A stretch of 16,896 nt of DNA. Source: an uncultured Eubacterium sp. (GTDB lineage: Bacteria; Bacillota; Clostridia; Lachnospirales; Lachnospiraceae). Position 1 is the stretch's first letter. Each line of letters begins with the position of its first letter. The position numbers and the translations under genes are program-made. This document shows, one piece after another, positions 7,164 through 14,006 of the stretch. Location of the stretch: NCBI GenBank assembly GCA_910586045.1, contig CAJUIH010000079.1, positions 1 to 16,896 of the forward strand, written 5' to 3'. The notes beneath the pieces are model-generated. The model was given only the letters and a program-made list of their open reading frames with translations. It had not been told where the DNA came from and ran no database searches.

Positions 7164-8054
7164 TCAGCCGTCTATCGCAATTCCATCATAATAATACGAA
7201 AGGATCTCTTCATAACTGCTGCCGTCCTCCGCCATCTTGTCTGCCCCAAACTGGCTCATCCCAAATCCCTGCCCATAGCCTTTCGTAACAATCCGCACCT
7301 GCCCGTCTACTTCCTTGATTGAAAAACAAGCGGAATGAAGCGAAAATATCTTTCGAAACTCTTCGCCGGTTACCTTTTTTCCGGGAAGCTGCACGGTCAG
7401 TACATAAGACGCACGGTCTCTTTTTTCAACGGATGCCATTTTTTCTATGGTATCCTGCTCAAAGTCCAAATCCGGATAAGCTTCTTTTAACTTATTTTGA
7501 AATTGTTTTTTGCTTAAAAACTCAATCTTTAAAAACCGCTCGCATTGGAGGTCGTTTGCGCTTTCTACCGATTTTAGATAAGGCATGCCGCTTTTTTCAT
7601 CCAGTTCCGAAGCGTTCCTTGTCTTCCCCGCACTGACATAGTGGTATGGGAGCTGTATCAATTTTTTCTTTCTTGTAATGATTTCACCGCTTGTTTCTTC
7701 CACGCAGCTTTTAAGCAGGTCATAACATCTTTGAAAATCTTTGGCTCCAAGCTGGTCGCGCATGTCCTCCCAGGATATGCTTTCCGGTTCTGTTTGGTCA
7801 TGTGCTTTGGCATATGCCAGATTCGTCCTTGCAATTACCGCCTGTGCTTTTAACGCTTCTTTTTCAAAAGTCACAGGCATTTCCTTTGCAAGTATCAGCA
7901 CGAGCTTTCCGGTATCCTCTTGCGAATCTTTTCCGGCGCTTTCCTGCTGCTGTCCGTCATTTAAAAAATCACCTTGTACCACAAACGTAACTAAATAAGG
8001 AAGACATATAATAATCACAAGCAGAGACAACCATGTTTTTACTTTTTCCATCAT
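7164..8054 (-). CDS. spoIID: Stage II sporulation protein D, peptidoglycan lytic transglycosylase
   Basis: This 296-residue mother-cell membrane protein has one N-terminal helix (about 8-28) and a SpoIID/LytB domain. The catalytic-type glutamate is Glu58 in AKEMPVTFEKEALKAQAV. Later hallmarks are PYHYVSAGKTR (His138), MPYLKSV, and the C-terminal GYGQGFGMSQFGADKMA with EEILSYYYDGI. SpoIID trims denuded glycan strands at the engulfing membrane together with SpoIIP and SpoIIM. The zinc-binding cysteines reported in Clostridioides difficile SpoIID are not seen around His138. It starts at 8054 (ATGATG), with no Shine-Dalgarno at a normal distance. A sigma-E-like -10 ends five bases before the ATG, so the message may be leaderless. 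It lies downstream of ksgA and upstream of spoIIQ; separate sigma-E and sigma-F promoters fit their different compartments. Confidence 0.92.
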   Translation of the reverse strand: MMEKVKTWLSLLVIIICLPYLVTFVVQGDFLNDGQQQESAGKDSQEDTGKLVLILAKEMPVTFEKEALKAQAVIARTNLAYAKAHDQTEPESISWEDMRDQLGAKDFQRCYDLLKSCVEETSGEIITRKKKLIQLPYHYVSAGKTRNASELDEKSGMPYLKSVESANDLQCERFLKIEFLSKKQFQNKLKEAYPDLDFEQDTIEKMASVEKRDRASYVLTVQLPGKKVTGEEFRKIFSLHSACFSIKEVDGQVRIVTKGYGQGFGMSQFGADKMAEDGSSYEEILSYYYDGIAIDG

Positions 8055-8059
8055 AGTGT

Positions 8060-8088
8060 ATTATATGTCCCAAATTTTGGAAACATGC
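8060..8088 (-). promoter_or_regulatory. Sigma-E-type promoter abutting the spoIID start
   Basis: On the minus strand GCATGTT (8088-8082) matches the sigma-E -35 KMATATT at 6 of 7 positions. CATATAAT (8067-8060) matches -10 CATACANT at 7 of 8. The spacer is 14 bp and contains a CCAAAATTTGG palindrome. spoIID is an established sigma-E gene. The predicted transcript start falls at or beside the ATG (8054). Confidence 0.55.
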
Positions 8089-8126
8089 ATGCGTTTTTTC
8101 GAAAATGAAACAAGCATACCTGTGCG

Positions 8127-9011
8127 TTACTGTTTGTTCGATATACCAGATACCATCCGTACTGTCTCTGCAAGCTGCGCAAACTGTTCGAGTGTCAGCT
8201 CCTCCCCGCGTACGGTCAGCGGCAGCCCTGTTTGTTCTATTGCTTGGTGAATCTGCTCCTTTGTAAGCGAAAGTCCCGGATCATGGGACAATCCATTCAC
8301 AAGCGTTTTCCGGCGCTGGTTAAAGGAGGCGCGGATCAAAGCAAACAGCAGCTTTTCATCCGTAATCTGCACGGGTGGTGTTGGATAACAGGTAAGATGA
8401 ATGACCGCGCTGCCTATTTTGGGCCTTGGCATAAAGCAGTTCGGCGGCACGTTGGCGGCGAGTTCTGTTTTCGCATAATACTGTACGGCCAGTGATAATG
8501 CCCCGTATTCTTTTGTACCCGGCCCTGCTTTCATCCGTTCCGCTACTTCTTTCTGCACCATAACGGTAATGCTTTCGATCGGCACGCGGCTTTCCAATAA
8601 ACCCATAACAATCGGCGTCGTTATATAATAAGGAAGATTCGCTACAATTTTCATTGGATTTCCGTTATTTTTTTCCAGCGCAAACTTGCCAATGTCCAAT
8701 TTTAAAATATCTTCCTGTACAATTTCAACATTATCATACCCCGACAGCGTATCATGAAGAATCGGAATCAAATTGCGGTCAATCTCCACGGCTGCCACAG
8801 CCCGTGCATGTTCACACAAAAACTGAGTCATCGTCCCAATCCCCGGGCCGATTTCCAATACAAAATCATTGTCCGAAATCTGTGCAGCAGCCAAAATTTT
8901 ATCCATAACATGTGCGTCAATCAAAAAATTCTGTCCAAATTTTTTCTGAAAATGAAACTGATATTTTTGCAGTACTGCGATCGTATTCTGCGGTTTAATC
9001 AAATCTGCCAT
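8127..9011 (-). CDS. rsmA: 16S rRNA (adenine1518-N6/adenine1519-N6)-dimethyltransferase
   Basis: This 294-residue KsgA/RsmA enzyme transfers four methyl groups from S-adenosylmethionine to two adjacent adenines in helix 45 of 16S rRNA during late 30S assembly. Visible motifs are FGQNFL (25-30), the SAM loop EIGPGIG (about 53-59), and the catalytic NLPYYI near 123-128. The C-terminal RPKIGSAV, FNQRRKTL and EELTLEQFAQLA segments are typical of the family. The length is normal. The ATG at 9011 lies 17 nt after the tatD stop with AAAGGA upstream, so it is co-transcribed with tatD. The frame is open much further upstream only because it runs through tatD in another frame. In many Firmicutes rnmV sits between tatD and ksgA; here it does not. 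Confidence 0.97.
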   Translation of the reverse strand: MADLIKPQNTIAVLQKYQFHFQKKFGQNFLIDAHVMDKILAAAQISDNDFVLEIGPGIGTMTQFLCEHARAVAAVEIDRNLIPILHDTLSGYDNVEIVQEDILKLDIGKFALEKNNGNPMKIVANLPYYITTPIVMGLLESRVPIESITVMVQKEVAERMKAGPGTKEYGALSLAVQYYAKTELAANVPPNCFMPRPKIGSAVIHLTCYPTPPVQITDEKLLFALIRASFNQRRKTLVNGLSHDPGLSLTKEQIHQAIEQTGLPLTVRGEELTLEQFAQLAETVRMVSGISNKQ

Positions 9012-9028
9012 TTTATGATTTTTCCTTT

Positions 9029-9805
9029 TTATTCCTGCATGTGATAGAGCCGGCTGGCATTCCGCCTGGTTACTTCGATGACTTCCTGTTTTGCTATTCC
9101 TTTTATTTCCGCTATTTTGGCAGCAATATACGGCAAATATTCGGAACTGTTGCGCTTTCCCCGAAACGGTTCCGGCGCCATATACGGACAGTCGGTTTCC
9201 AGTACAATCCGCTCGATCGGAGTGCTTGCCGCTACTTCCCTGAGCTTCTTTGCATTTTGAAACGTCACTACTCCGCCAATCCCGATATAATATCCCATCC
9301 GCACATATTCCTGCGCCATTTGGGCGGAATAAGAAAAGCAGTGGATGACTCCGGGAATCTGCCTTTCCCCCGCTTCTTTCAAAATGGTAAGCGTATCCTG
9401 CGCGGCATCCCTGGAATGGATAATGGCCGCAAGCCCTGTCTCCCACGCAGCCTGAAGCTGTCTGCGGAACCAATACCGCTGTGTTTCCCGCGCCTTTTCC
9501 TCTTTTTCCCAATAATAATCCAAACCGATTTCACCAAACGCAACGACTTTCGGGTGCTCCGCCTGCTGCAGCAGCCAGCGAAAATTTTCCTCGTCCAAAT
9601 CTTTCACATCACTTGGATGCACGCCTATTGACGCATAAATATATTCATACTGTTCTGCCAAGCGGATACTTTTTTTCGTCGTTTCAATCGAAGATGCGAC
9701 ATTTACAATCGTCGAAATCCCATTTGCATGGATTTGCTCTAATAATACATCTCGATCGCCGTCAAATCTTGCGTCTTCATAATGTGCATGTGTTTCAAAT
9801 ATCAT
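9029..9805 (-). CDS. tatD: TatD-family metal-dependent hydrolase / DNase
   Basis: This 258-residue TIM-barrel metallohydrolase is the usual family length. Metal ligands are visible in order: THAH (His6, His8), the glutamate of FGEIGLDYYW, the histidine of IIHSRDA, the histidine of VIHCFS, and the aspartate of LETDCPY. TatD proteins are cytoplasmic 3'-5' exonuclease-type enzymes linked to DNA repair and quality control; the physiological substrate in Firmicutes (YabD-like) is not settled. The ATG at 9805 has GGGGAGG about nine bases upstream. It lies between metG and ksgA, the standard Firmicutes order. A terminator-like hairpin between metG and tatD may attenuate read-through. Confidence 0.95.
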   Translation of the reverse strand: MIFETHAHYEDARFDGDRDVLLEQIHANGISTIVNVASSIETTKKSIRLAEQYEYIYASIGVHPSDVKDLDEENFRWLLQQAEHPKVVAFGEIGLDYYWEKEEKARETQRYWFRRQLQAAWETGLAAIIHSRDAAQDTLTILKEAGERQIPGVIHCFSYSAQMAQEYVRMGYYIGIGGVVTFQNAKKLREVAASTPIERIVLETDCPYMAPEPFRGKRNSSEYLPYIAAKIAEIKGIAKQEVIEVTRRNASRLYHMQE

Positions 9806-9836
9806 ATCCCTTGACCTCCCCGCGGCAGTCCGCCCG

Positions 9837-9874
9837 CATAAAAATACCGGCAGCAGGAACGCATCACTGCTGCC
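9837..9874 (-). terminator. Terminator or attenuator hairpin between metG and tatD
   Basis: A perfect 8-bp stem, GGCAGCAG/CTGCTGCC (9849-9856 with 9867-9874), has a 10-base loop and is followed on the minus strand by GGTATTTTTAT. The T-tract is interrupted by GG, so partial termination is likely. It lies about 90 bases past the metG stop and 32 bases before the tatD start. Confidence 0.6.
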
Positions 9875-9965
9875 AGGATTTTAGGAACTGTAAACATTTG
9901 CTGAATTTATATATTCGGTGATTGAATACTGCACAATAAACCTGATAAACAGCGGACCCGCTTTC

Positions 9966-11957
9966 TTAACAGATTTCTGCTCCGGCAGGCATTGGTTTTT
10001 CCGGTACTACAAGAGAAAGCGCGCCGTTTTCATCTTCCGCGCAAAGCAGCATGCCTTCCGACAATACCCCTGCCAATTTTGCCGATTTTAAATTTACAAG
10101 TACCATGACTTTTTTGCCGACCATTTCCTCCGGTGTGTAATATTTTCGAATGCCGGATACAATCTGTTTTACCTGACTGCCGATTTTCACCTGCGAACAA
10201 AGCAGTTTTTTTGATTTTTCCACCGCTTTGCACGAAAGGATCTCCCCTACCTGAAACTGCATACTGCCAAATTCCTCAAATGTAATTTCCGCCTTTGGCT
10301 CTATATCAATCACAGTTTCTTCTTGATTGGATGCAGCGGACGCGTCCGGTGCATTGTCTGCTTCTTCTTGTACTTCTTCCTGCGAAAACCGCACACGAAC
10401 CTGTTCCAGCACTTCCTTACAATCCAGCCGTGCAAATAAGATCTCAGGTTTCTCCGTTACCTTTGTACCGCTCACATAATTTCCAAAAGTCCCAAGATTC
10501 TCAAACGCTGTCTCTTGCGCATGAAGCTGCGTCAGAATCTTTTCCGTTGTTTCCGGCATAAAACTCTTTAATAAAGCCGCCCCGACCGTAATGCTTTCCA
10601 CCAAATTGTACAAAACTTCCGCCAGCCTAGGTTTTGTCTCTTCGTCTTTTGCCAAAATCCATGGCGTTGTTTCATCGATATATTTGTTGCACCGACGGAA
10701 TAAATTAAAGATCTCGGTTATCGCGTCGGCCACACGCAGCTCCGCCATCTTTGCCGACACTTTCGATACGGTTCCGGTTACCACAGACTTCAAATCATCA
10801 TCCATCTCCCCGGTAACCCCTGTGGAAACCACTTCGCCGCCAAAGTACTTATTGCTCATGGAAATGGTACGGTTTACCAAATTTCCAAGTGTATTTGCCA
10901 GTTCGGAATTGATCCGCTCAACCAGCAGTTCCCAGGAAATCAAGCCGTCATTGTCAAACGGCATTTCATGCAGTACAAAAAAACGTACCGCATCCACACC
11001 AAATATTTCCGCCAGTTCATCCGCATACAGCACATTGCCCTTTGACTTGCTCATTTTCCCTTCACCCTGAAGCAGCCACGGATGTCCAAAGATCTGCTTT
11101 GGAAGCGGCAAATCGAGCGCCATCAAAAAAATAGGCCAGTAAATTGTATGAAACCGGATAATATCTTTTCCGATCAGATGCAGGTCCGCCGGCCAATATT
11201 TCTGAAACTGCTGCGAACAATCCCCATCACATTCATATCCGATTCCGGTAATATAATTCGTAAGCGCGTCCAGCCAGACATACACCACATGTTTCGGATC
11301 AAAATCAACCGGAATGCCCCAGTCAAAGGAAGTTCTGGAAACACACAAATCCTGTAAACCCGGCAGCAGAAAATTGTTCATCATTTCATTTTTTCTGGAA
11401 ACAGGCTGTATAAATTCCGGATGTTCCTTGATATGCGCAATCAAACGGTCGGCATATTTACTCATTTTAAAGAAATAGGCTTCCTCTTTTGCAGGCTTTA
11501 CTTCCCTGCCGCAATCCGGACACTTTCCGTCTACAAGCTGTGATTCTGTCCAAAACGACTCACATGGCGTACAATACATCCCTTCATAAGAGCTTTTATA
11601 AATATCGCCTTTTTCATACAGTTTGCGGAAAATCTTCTGCACCTGCTTCTCGTGATTTTCATCGGTCGTACGGATGAAATAATCATACGAACAGTTCATC
11701 AGATCCCAAATCTTTTGAATTTTTTGTGCAACGCCGTCTACATATTCTTTTGGCGTCAGGCCTGCTTCCTGTGCTTTTTGCTCGATCTTTTGGCCATGCT
11801 CATCCGTCCCGGTCTGAAAATGCACCTCATAGCCTTCCTGTCTTTTAAACCGTGCGATCGCATCCGCCAGCACGATCTCATACGTATTGCCGATATGTGG
11901 TTTTCCCGACGCATAGGCAATGGCTGTCGTCATATAAAATTTACCTTTATTACTCAT
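9966..11957 (-). CDS. metG: Methionyl-tRNA synthetase with C-terminal tRNA-binding domain
   Basis: This 663-residue class I synthetase charges tRNA-Met using ATP. The ATP-binding HIGH motif appears as HIGN (21-24), and GKMSKSKGN lies near 300. A single zinc-type CxxC...CxxC knuckle (YCTPCE, KCPDCG) lies near 129-148. The anticodon-binding helical domain follows (SMSNKYFGGE, then TPWILAKDEE). An Ala/Glu-rich linker leads to an OB-fold tRNA-binding domain from about residue 560 (FGSMQFQVGEILSCKAVEKS to the end), which is the dimerising form typical of Firmicutes. I chose the ATG at 11957 (MSNKGKFYMTT); the open 14-residue extension to 11999 has no family match. The ribosome site is weak or distant (AAAGG). 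No T-box leader is visible in the short 127-base upstream gap. Confidence 0.97.
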   Translation of the reverse strand: MSNKGKFYMTTAIAYASGKPHIGNTYEIVLADAIARFKRQEGYEVHFQTGTDEHGQKIEQKAQEAGLTPKEYVDGVAQKIQKIWDLMNCSYDYFIRTTDENHEKQVQKIFRKLYEKGDIYKSSYEGMYCTPCESFWTESQLVDGKCPDCGREVKPAKEEAYFFKMSKYADRLIAHIKEHPEFIQPVSRKNEMMNNFLLPGLQDLCVSRTSFDWGIPVDFDPKHVVYVWLDALTNYITGIGYECDGDCSQQFQKYWPADLHLIGKDIIRFHTIYWPIFLMALDLPLPKQIFGHPWLLQGEGKMSKSKGNVLYADELAEIFGVDAVRFFVLHEMPFDNDGLISWELLVERINSELANTLGNLVNRTISMSNKYFGGEVVSTGVTGEMDDDLKSVVTGTVSKVSAKMAELRVADAITEIFNLFRRCNKYIDETTPWILAKDEETKPRLAEVLYNLVESITVGAALLKSFMPETTEKILTQLHAQETAFENLGTFGNYVSGTKVTEKPEILFARLDCKEVLEQVRVRFSQEEVQEEADNAPDASAASNQEETVIDIEPKAEITFEEFGSMQFQVGEILSCKAVEKSKKLLCSQVKIGSQVKQIVSGIRKYYTPEEMVGKKVMVLVNLKSAKLAGVLSEGMLLCAEDENGALSLVVPEKPMPAGAEIC

Positions 11958-12084
11958 TTTGTTATTCCGTAACCTTTCCTTACTTGTAATCTCTGTCACT
12001 TTTTTCTGTCATTGTATTTTTATAAACTTTTTATTCGGACTGCCCCTGATCTGATTTTGTCGTCCCCCACCGCCGCGGTTTTTC

Positions 12085-12669
12085 TTACAGCATGCCTGGT
12101 TTATCCGCCTGCATGGCGTCATCGTCTGCCTGTACGGCAGGGTCCGCCTGCATGGCATCACCTGCGTCCGCCTGTACGGCAGAGTCCGTCTGTGCACCGT
12201 CCGCCTGTACGGCATCGCTTCCTGCCTGCGCAGCATCAGCCGTGTTCATCTGAATAATATCCGCTTCTTTTTGCTCGGTTTCAAATGCGCTGTCCGTATC
12301 TTCTTCAAAGATTCCTTTATCCAGTTTTGCTCCGCACTTACTGCAATAATCCGCGCCAATCGGCATATCCTGGCCGCATTTGTCACATCTGAGCGTACCT
12401 TTGATCTGCCCCAACTGTTTATGCAGTTCTTCGAGCACTTCCAGTGAATCCTTAATCAAAGCCATCTGATCGTCAAATTCGCGTTCGGCATCGTCTTTAT
12501 GCGCTTCATAGTAAAATCTGCCGATCTCTGTATACAGCTTGCGAATATACTCTTTTTTCGAACGGATTTCCATACGAAGCCTTGCGATATCAGAAATATC
12601 TTTCGCTTTTTGTGTGGCGTCTTTTGAAACAGATACGATTGTATCGCTTAATTTATCAAATAATTCCAT
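12085..12669 (-). CDS. Zinc-ribbon, coiled-coil protein with Ala-Gln-Ala-Asp repeat tail, function unknown
   Basis: This is a 194-residue soluble protein. Residues about 1-90 are charged helices of coiled-coil character (DKLSDTIVSVSKDATQKAKD, then RSKKEYIRKLYTEIGRFYYE). Residues about 98-120 form a zinc ribbon with two CxxC knuckles, RCDKCGQDMP and YCSKCGAKLD. The last 60 or so residues are an acidic, low-complexity tail with A-(V/M)-Q-A-D units. There is no signal peptide or membrane helix. The ATG at 12669 has AAAGGATGGG upstream. This layout is common in Lachnospiraceae proteins annotated only as 'zinc ribbon domain-containing'; a protein- or nucleic-acid-binding scaffold is a guess. It has its own sigma-A promoter and precedes metG, with no clear terminator between. 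Confidence 0.8.
   Translation of the reverse strand: MELFDKLSDTIVSVSKDATQKAKDISDIARLRMEIRSKKEYIRKLYTEIGRFYYEAHKDDAEREFDDQMALIKDSLEVLEELHKQLGQIKGTLRCDKCGQDMPIGADYCSKCGAKLDKGIFEEDTDSAFETEQKEADIIQMNTADAAQAGSDAVQADGAQTDSAVQADAGDAMQADPAVQADDDAMQADKPGML
12103..12214 (-). repeat. Degenerate 15-24-bp tandem repeats in the zinc-ribbon gene
   Basis: Units of about 15 bp (plus strand TCCGCCTGTACGGCA and variants) recur five to six times, mostly in register with codons, giving AVQAD / AMQAD / AQTD. Adjacent units differ mainly at synonymous or Val/Met positions. The array is likely to change length by slippage. Confidence 0.8.
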
Positions 12670-12729
12670 GTTCCCATCCTTTCCTGCATACGGCAAATAA
12701 TCGATATTCTGTCAAAATACTTATATGCC

Positions 12730-12758
12730 ATTATAATATGAGTATTCGTATTTTGCAA
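12730..12758 (-). promoter_or_regulatory. Sigma-A promoter of the zinc-ribbon gene
   Basis: On the minus strand a -35 TTGCAA (12758-12753), a 17-bp spacer and a perfect -10 TATAAT (12735-12730) lie about 60 bases before the ATG at 12669. A second TTGACA near 12709-12714 has no matching -10. Confidence 0.75.
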
Positions 12759-12812
12759 GAAAAAATGAGCAATCCGTCTATCTTCCATTCAGGTGTTAAA
12801 TTTTTGTGCACC

Positions 12813-12996
12813 GGACGCTGGGAGAGACGGTTTGCCCGGCTTTCTGGCGGCCCTCCAGAATGGTAAGAATCCCTAAGCATTCTGCAATTTACGGATCGGC
12901 CTGCCCCGGTCGCGGCGCCTAATTCGTCCAGGACCACGCCAGCAGCTAAAGGCGCCGCTTGGCTTCGCCCCTTAGGTAACTGAGCAGAATACTAAG
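12813..12996 (+). repeat. Structured GC-rich repeat, copy A (degenerate ends)
   Basis: The core at 12853-12966 matches the reverse complement of 13839-13951 with only about three differences in 114 positions, one an indel. Similarity continues more weakly on the left from 12813 (GGACGC...GGC blocks) and on the right to GAATACTAAG at 12996. Inside, GCGGCGCC (12912-12919) and GGCGCCGC (12951-12958) form a perfect 8-bp stem with a 31-nt loop. The inverted outer arms clear in copy B are eroded here. It is a dispersed repeat, MITE-like element or structured RNA; the identity is unknown. Confidence 0.8.
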
Positions 12997-13072
12997 CAAT
13001 GTTAACAACCTAAGCAGATCAGCTACAATATACTGTGGTCTATTTTAGTAAACATATATTGCCTTTGATATT

Positions 13073-13105
13073 GGCACAGGGAAGCTCTGTGCCTTATTTG
13101 TTTTC
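13073..13105 (+). terminator. Plus-strand terminator-like hairpin with no matching gene
   Basis: GGCACAG (13073-13079) pairs perfectly with CTGTGCC (13087-13093) over a 7-base loop, followed on the plus strand by TTATTTGTTTTC. On the minus strand there is no T-tract. No plus-strand gene precedes it; repeat copy A is the nearest upstream sequence. Confidence 0.55.
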
Positions 13106-13205
13106 TACGAGCAAAAAAGTGCACATAAAACAATGGTAAATACTGTCTTTTTACTATTGACAAAACAGCTAAAATGTGCGGCGCAGCCCCTTGATTGTAC
13201 TATAT

Positions 13206-13536
13206 GAGTACTCTCGGAAACTCTTGAATAGTGGATTGAAAATTATACAAAAATGAACATTGGTTAGTATCTGCAGGGAATATGTACAACAACCAATTTG
13301 CTTATAAGAATAGTTCTTAATTTTGGGCGCACTTCTGCCTTGTACGATAGGATGCTGTTTAAAATTATATATTTAGTTAAATTGTATGGATGCCGTTTCG
13401 TCGGCGGGGCCTTTGGAAATTTTCTGATAAAAGATAAAAAAAATGTTAAAAACCCACTGAAAAGTGAAGGTAAAGAAAAAACGGAGCACTTTGGAACCAC
13501 AGCGTTTTCAAGGGCTGTGAGTTTCCGAGAGTACTC
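13206..13536. repeat. Perfect 18-bp inverted repeat bounding 331 bp
   Basis: GAGTACTCTCGGAAACTC at 13206-13223 recurs as its exact reverse complement at 13519-13536. A 14-bp part (TCTCGGAAACTCTT, 13212-13225) occurs again at 16853-16866. I see no target-site duplication (flanks TATAT and TGGCA) and no transposase inside, so a MITE-like remnant is only one reading. Confidence 0.75.
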
Positions 13537-13537
13537 T

Positions 13538-13581
13538 GGCAAAAACCGGAGGTGTACCGGGGATCACCTCGGATTTTTGCC
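13538..13581. terminator. Bidirectional terminator-like hairpin
   Basis: A 17-bp arm pair (13538-13554 with 13565-13581, two mismatches) has a 10-base loop. The GC stem (CCGGAGGTG/CACCTCGG) is bordered by AAAAA on one side and TTTTT on the other, so it can terminate in both directions. It begins one base after the right 18-bp inverted repeat. Confidence 0.7.
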
Positions 13582-13752
13582 TTGTGCTATCGGAAAAATA
13601 GACAAGTGAAACTATGAGATATTTAGTGACCGATGTACTAGTATCCCATACGTAATCGGAATACACAAAACGGCTTCGTAAAATCTTTTCAGCCATCCAT
13701 CTGCTGTTTTGCATTTTGATATAGTGTATGTACGAAAAGCGAGAGAAAACCA

Positions 13753-13988
13753 GCCGGATGAGGGATGCAGGTCTGGCTTGCGGCGACGTTGGAAGAATGG
13801 TTAGAAGCCCTTAGTATTCTACCCTATTACTTAAGGGGGAAGCCAAGCGGCGCCTTTAGCTGCTGGCGTGGTCCTGGGCGAATTAGGCGCCGCGACCGGG
13901 GCAGGCCGATCCGTAAATGCAGAATACTTAGGGATTCTTACCATTCTGGAGCCGGAGCCGCAAGCCAGACCTGCGTCCCTCATCCGGC
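13753..13988 (-). repeat. Structured GC-rich repeat, copy B (foldback element with long terminal inverted repeats)
   Basis: This 236-bp near-palindrome starts 18 bases beyond the ABC permease stop. The left end (13753-13783) and the inverted right end share GCCGGATGAGGGA-T/C-GCAGG and TCTGGCTTGCGGC. After a 9-bp mismatched block, a second pair AGAATGGT...AGTATTCT is shared, giving arms of about 68 bp. The middle carries the GCGGCGCC/GGCGCCGC stem (13847-13854 with 13886-13893). Past the element on the minus strand is GGTTTTCTCTC, so it could also act as the operon's terminator. Confidence 0.85.
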
Positions 13989-14006
13989 GTCCCCGCAGCC
14001 AAAATG

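Larger units (their letters stand above)
12670..14006. other. Gene-free island with repeats and hairpins
   Basis: These 1,337 bases carry no credible protein gene on either strand. The region is patchy in composition: two GC-rich repeat copies (12813-12996 and 13753-13988) in inverted orientation flank an AT-rich middle. The middle contains two terminator-like hairpins and a perfect 18-bp inverted repeat. Open frames of 60-103 codons cross hairpins and repeats, lack ribosome sites and match nothing I know. Confidence 0.7.

Noticed and set aside
9012..9512. N-terminal extension of rsmA to a 461-codon frame
   Set aside because: It overlaps tatD in another frame. The family N-terminus (MADLIKP...FGQNFL) starts at 9011 with its own ribosome site.
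11958..12084. T-box or other riboswitch before metG
   Set aside because: The gap is only 127 bases and lacks a T-box sequence, specifier stem or paired terminator/antiterminator.
12731..12937. Short ORFs in both repeat copies sharing M-V-L-x-E-L-G-A-A-T-G-A-G-R-S-V-N
   Set aside because: The shared peptide simply reflects the shared repeat DNA. A one-base indel between copies throws the rest out of frame.
13157..13162. TTGACA as a plus-strand -35 in the island
   Set aside because: The bases 16-18 bp downstream are GC-rich with no -10 resemblance.
13264..13609. Overlapping 92- and 103-codon frames on opposite strands
   Set aside because: Both cross the inverted repeat, and the plus-strand one also crosses the terminator hairpin. 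Neither has a ribosome site or a recognisable domain.
13508..13714. 68-codon minus-strand frame
   Set aside because: It passes through the bidirectional terminator and has no family resemblance. A decayed fragment cannot be excluded but is not supported.
12813..13988. CRISPR array or composite insertion sequence
   Set aside because: There are only two inverted copies, no regular spacers and no transposase frame between them.
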